Source: an uncultured Bacillus sp. (GTDB lineage: Bacteria; Bacillota; Bacilli; Bacillales_B; DSM-18226). From it: DNA of 20,843 bases. The stretch lies in NCBI RefSeq assembly GCF_946478885.1, contig NZ_CAMLDX010000063.1:1-20843 (forward strand), in the 5' to 3' direction. The position numbers and the translations under genes are program-made. How positions within the stretch are numbered: the first letter of the stretch is position 1; each line of letters starts with the position of its first letter. Positions 20,796 through 20,843 of the stretch are shown in pieces. The notes beneath the pieces are model-generated. The model was given only the letters and a program-made list of their open reading frames with translations, made no database searches and was not told the origin of the DNA.

Positions 20796-20843
20796 AAACC
20801 ACCCGTGAGAACGGGTGGTTTGTTCTGCGGCTGAAAGCCTCTG
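20796..20843. mobile_element. Possible IS200/IS605-type end, cut by the window edge
   Basis: AAACCACCCGT (20796-20806) and ACGGGTGGTTT (20811-20821) form a perfect 11-bp stem with a GAGA tetraloop. TGTTCTGCGG and a second small hairpin GGCTGAAAGCC follow. Such subterminal hairpins are typical of IS200/IS605 ends in Bacilli, but a simple terminator of a gene outside the window is also possible. The rest lies beyond 20843. Confidence 0.4.

Noticed and set aside
20508..20834. 108-codon plus-strand frame near the right edge
   Set aside because: No ribosome binding site; it passes through the perfect hairpin at 20796-20821.
1..20843. CRISPR array or phage/defence cluster
   Set aside because: No regularly spaced direct repeats with unique spacers and no Cas, toxin-antitoxin or phage structural genes were seen; the only tandem array is contiguous (21 bp).

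Overview
The window looks like chromosome from a flagellated, endospore-forming member of the Bacillaceae (low to medium G+C Firmicutes). The minus-strand backbone from about 20.2 kb down to 6.2 kb follows the Bacillus subtilis ywzB-ywmB-murAA-spoIID ... spoIIQ-spoIIID-mbl-flhO-flhP-fabZ ... ywpF-ssbB neighbourhood. The identifications come from reading protein sequences and order, not from a database search, and the species cannot be named.

Layout. 1-2.5 kb: a DUF1646 predicted cation transporter (+) behind a promoter with interlocking dyads, then a small membrane protein and a tubby-like protein (both -). 2.9-5.8 kb: a type I signal peptidase (+), a DUF1963/YwqG-like protein (-), a repeat-rich non-coding stretch that includes a five-copy 21-bp tandem repeat, and a secreted DUF3889 protein (-). 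6.2-7.5 kb: a small coiled-coil gene of 57 codons coupled to an SsbB-like single-strand DNA-binding protein (-), divergent from a ywpF-like gene (+). 7.7-11.0 kb: an acidic lipoprotein, fabZ, a small EpuA-like membrane protein and the distal-rod genes flhP and flhO (all -). 11.4-14.6 kb: mbl, spoIIID and spoIIQ (all -), with structured leaders ahead of mbl and spoIIID. 14.9-15.3 kb: a VanZ-family gene on the opposite strand. 15.5-20.2 kb: spoIID, murA, ywmB and a DUF1146 gene (all -). The right edge appears to enter an IS200/IS605-like end.

Most backbone genes serve the cell envelope or sporulation: UDP-GlcNAc commitment to peptidoglycan (MurA), its inferred regulator YwmB, MreB-like wall-elongation guidance (Mbl), engulfment hydrolysis (SpoIID), the forespore half of the feeding-tube channel (SpoIIQ), and the mother-cell regulator SpoIIID. 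FlhO/FlhP belong to the flagellar rod and FabZ to fatty-acid elongation.

The most notable material is between genes. There are three copies and one variant of a hairpin family with GGTGTCAGGCACC-type ends, at least two of which look reused as terminators. A 119-bp element with terminal inverted repeats sits just before the spoIID ribosome binding site. A nested inverted repeat separates spoIID from the VanZ gene. A short upstream ORF and an SD-masking stem before spoIIID recall B. subtilis usd. A promoter with mutually exclusive hairpins and a T10 tract lies upstream of mbl. No CRISPR array, rRNA or tRNA gene was seen.
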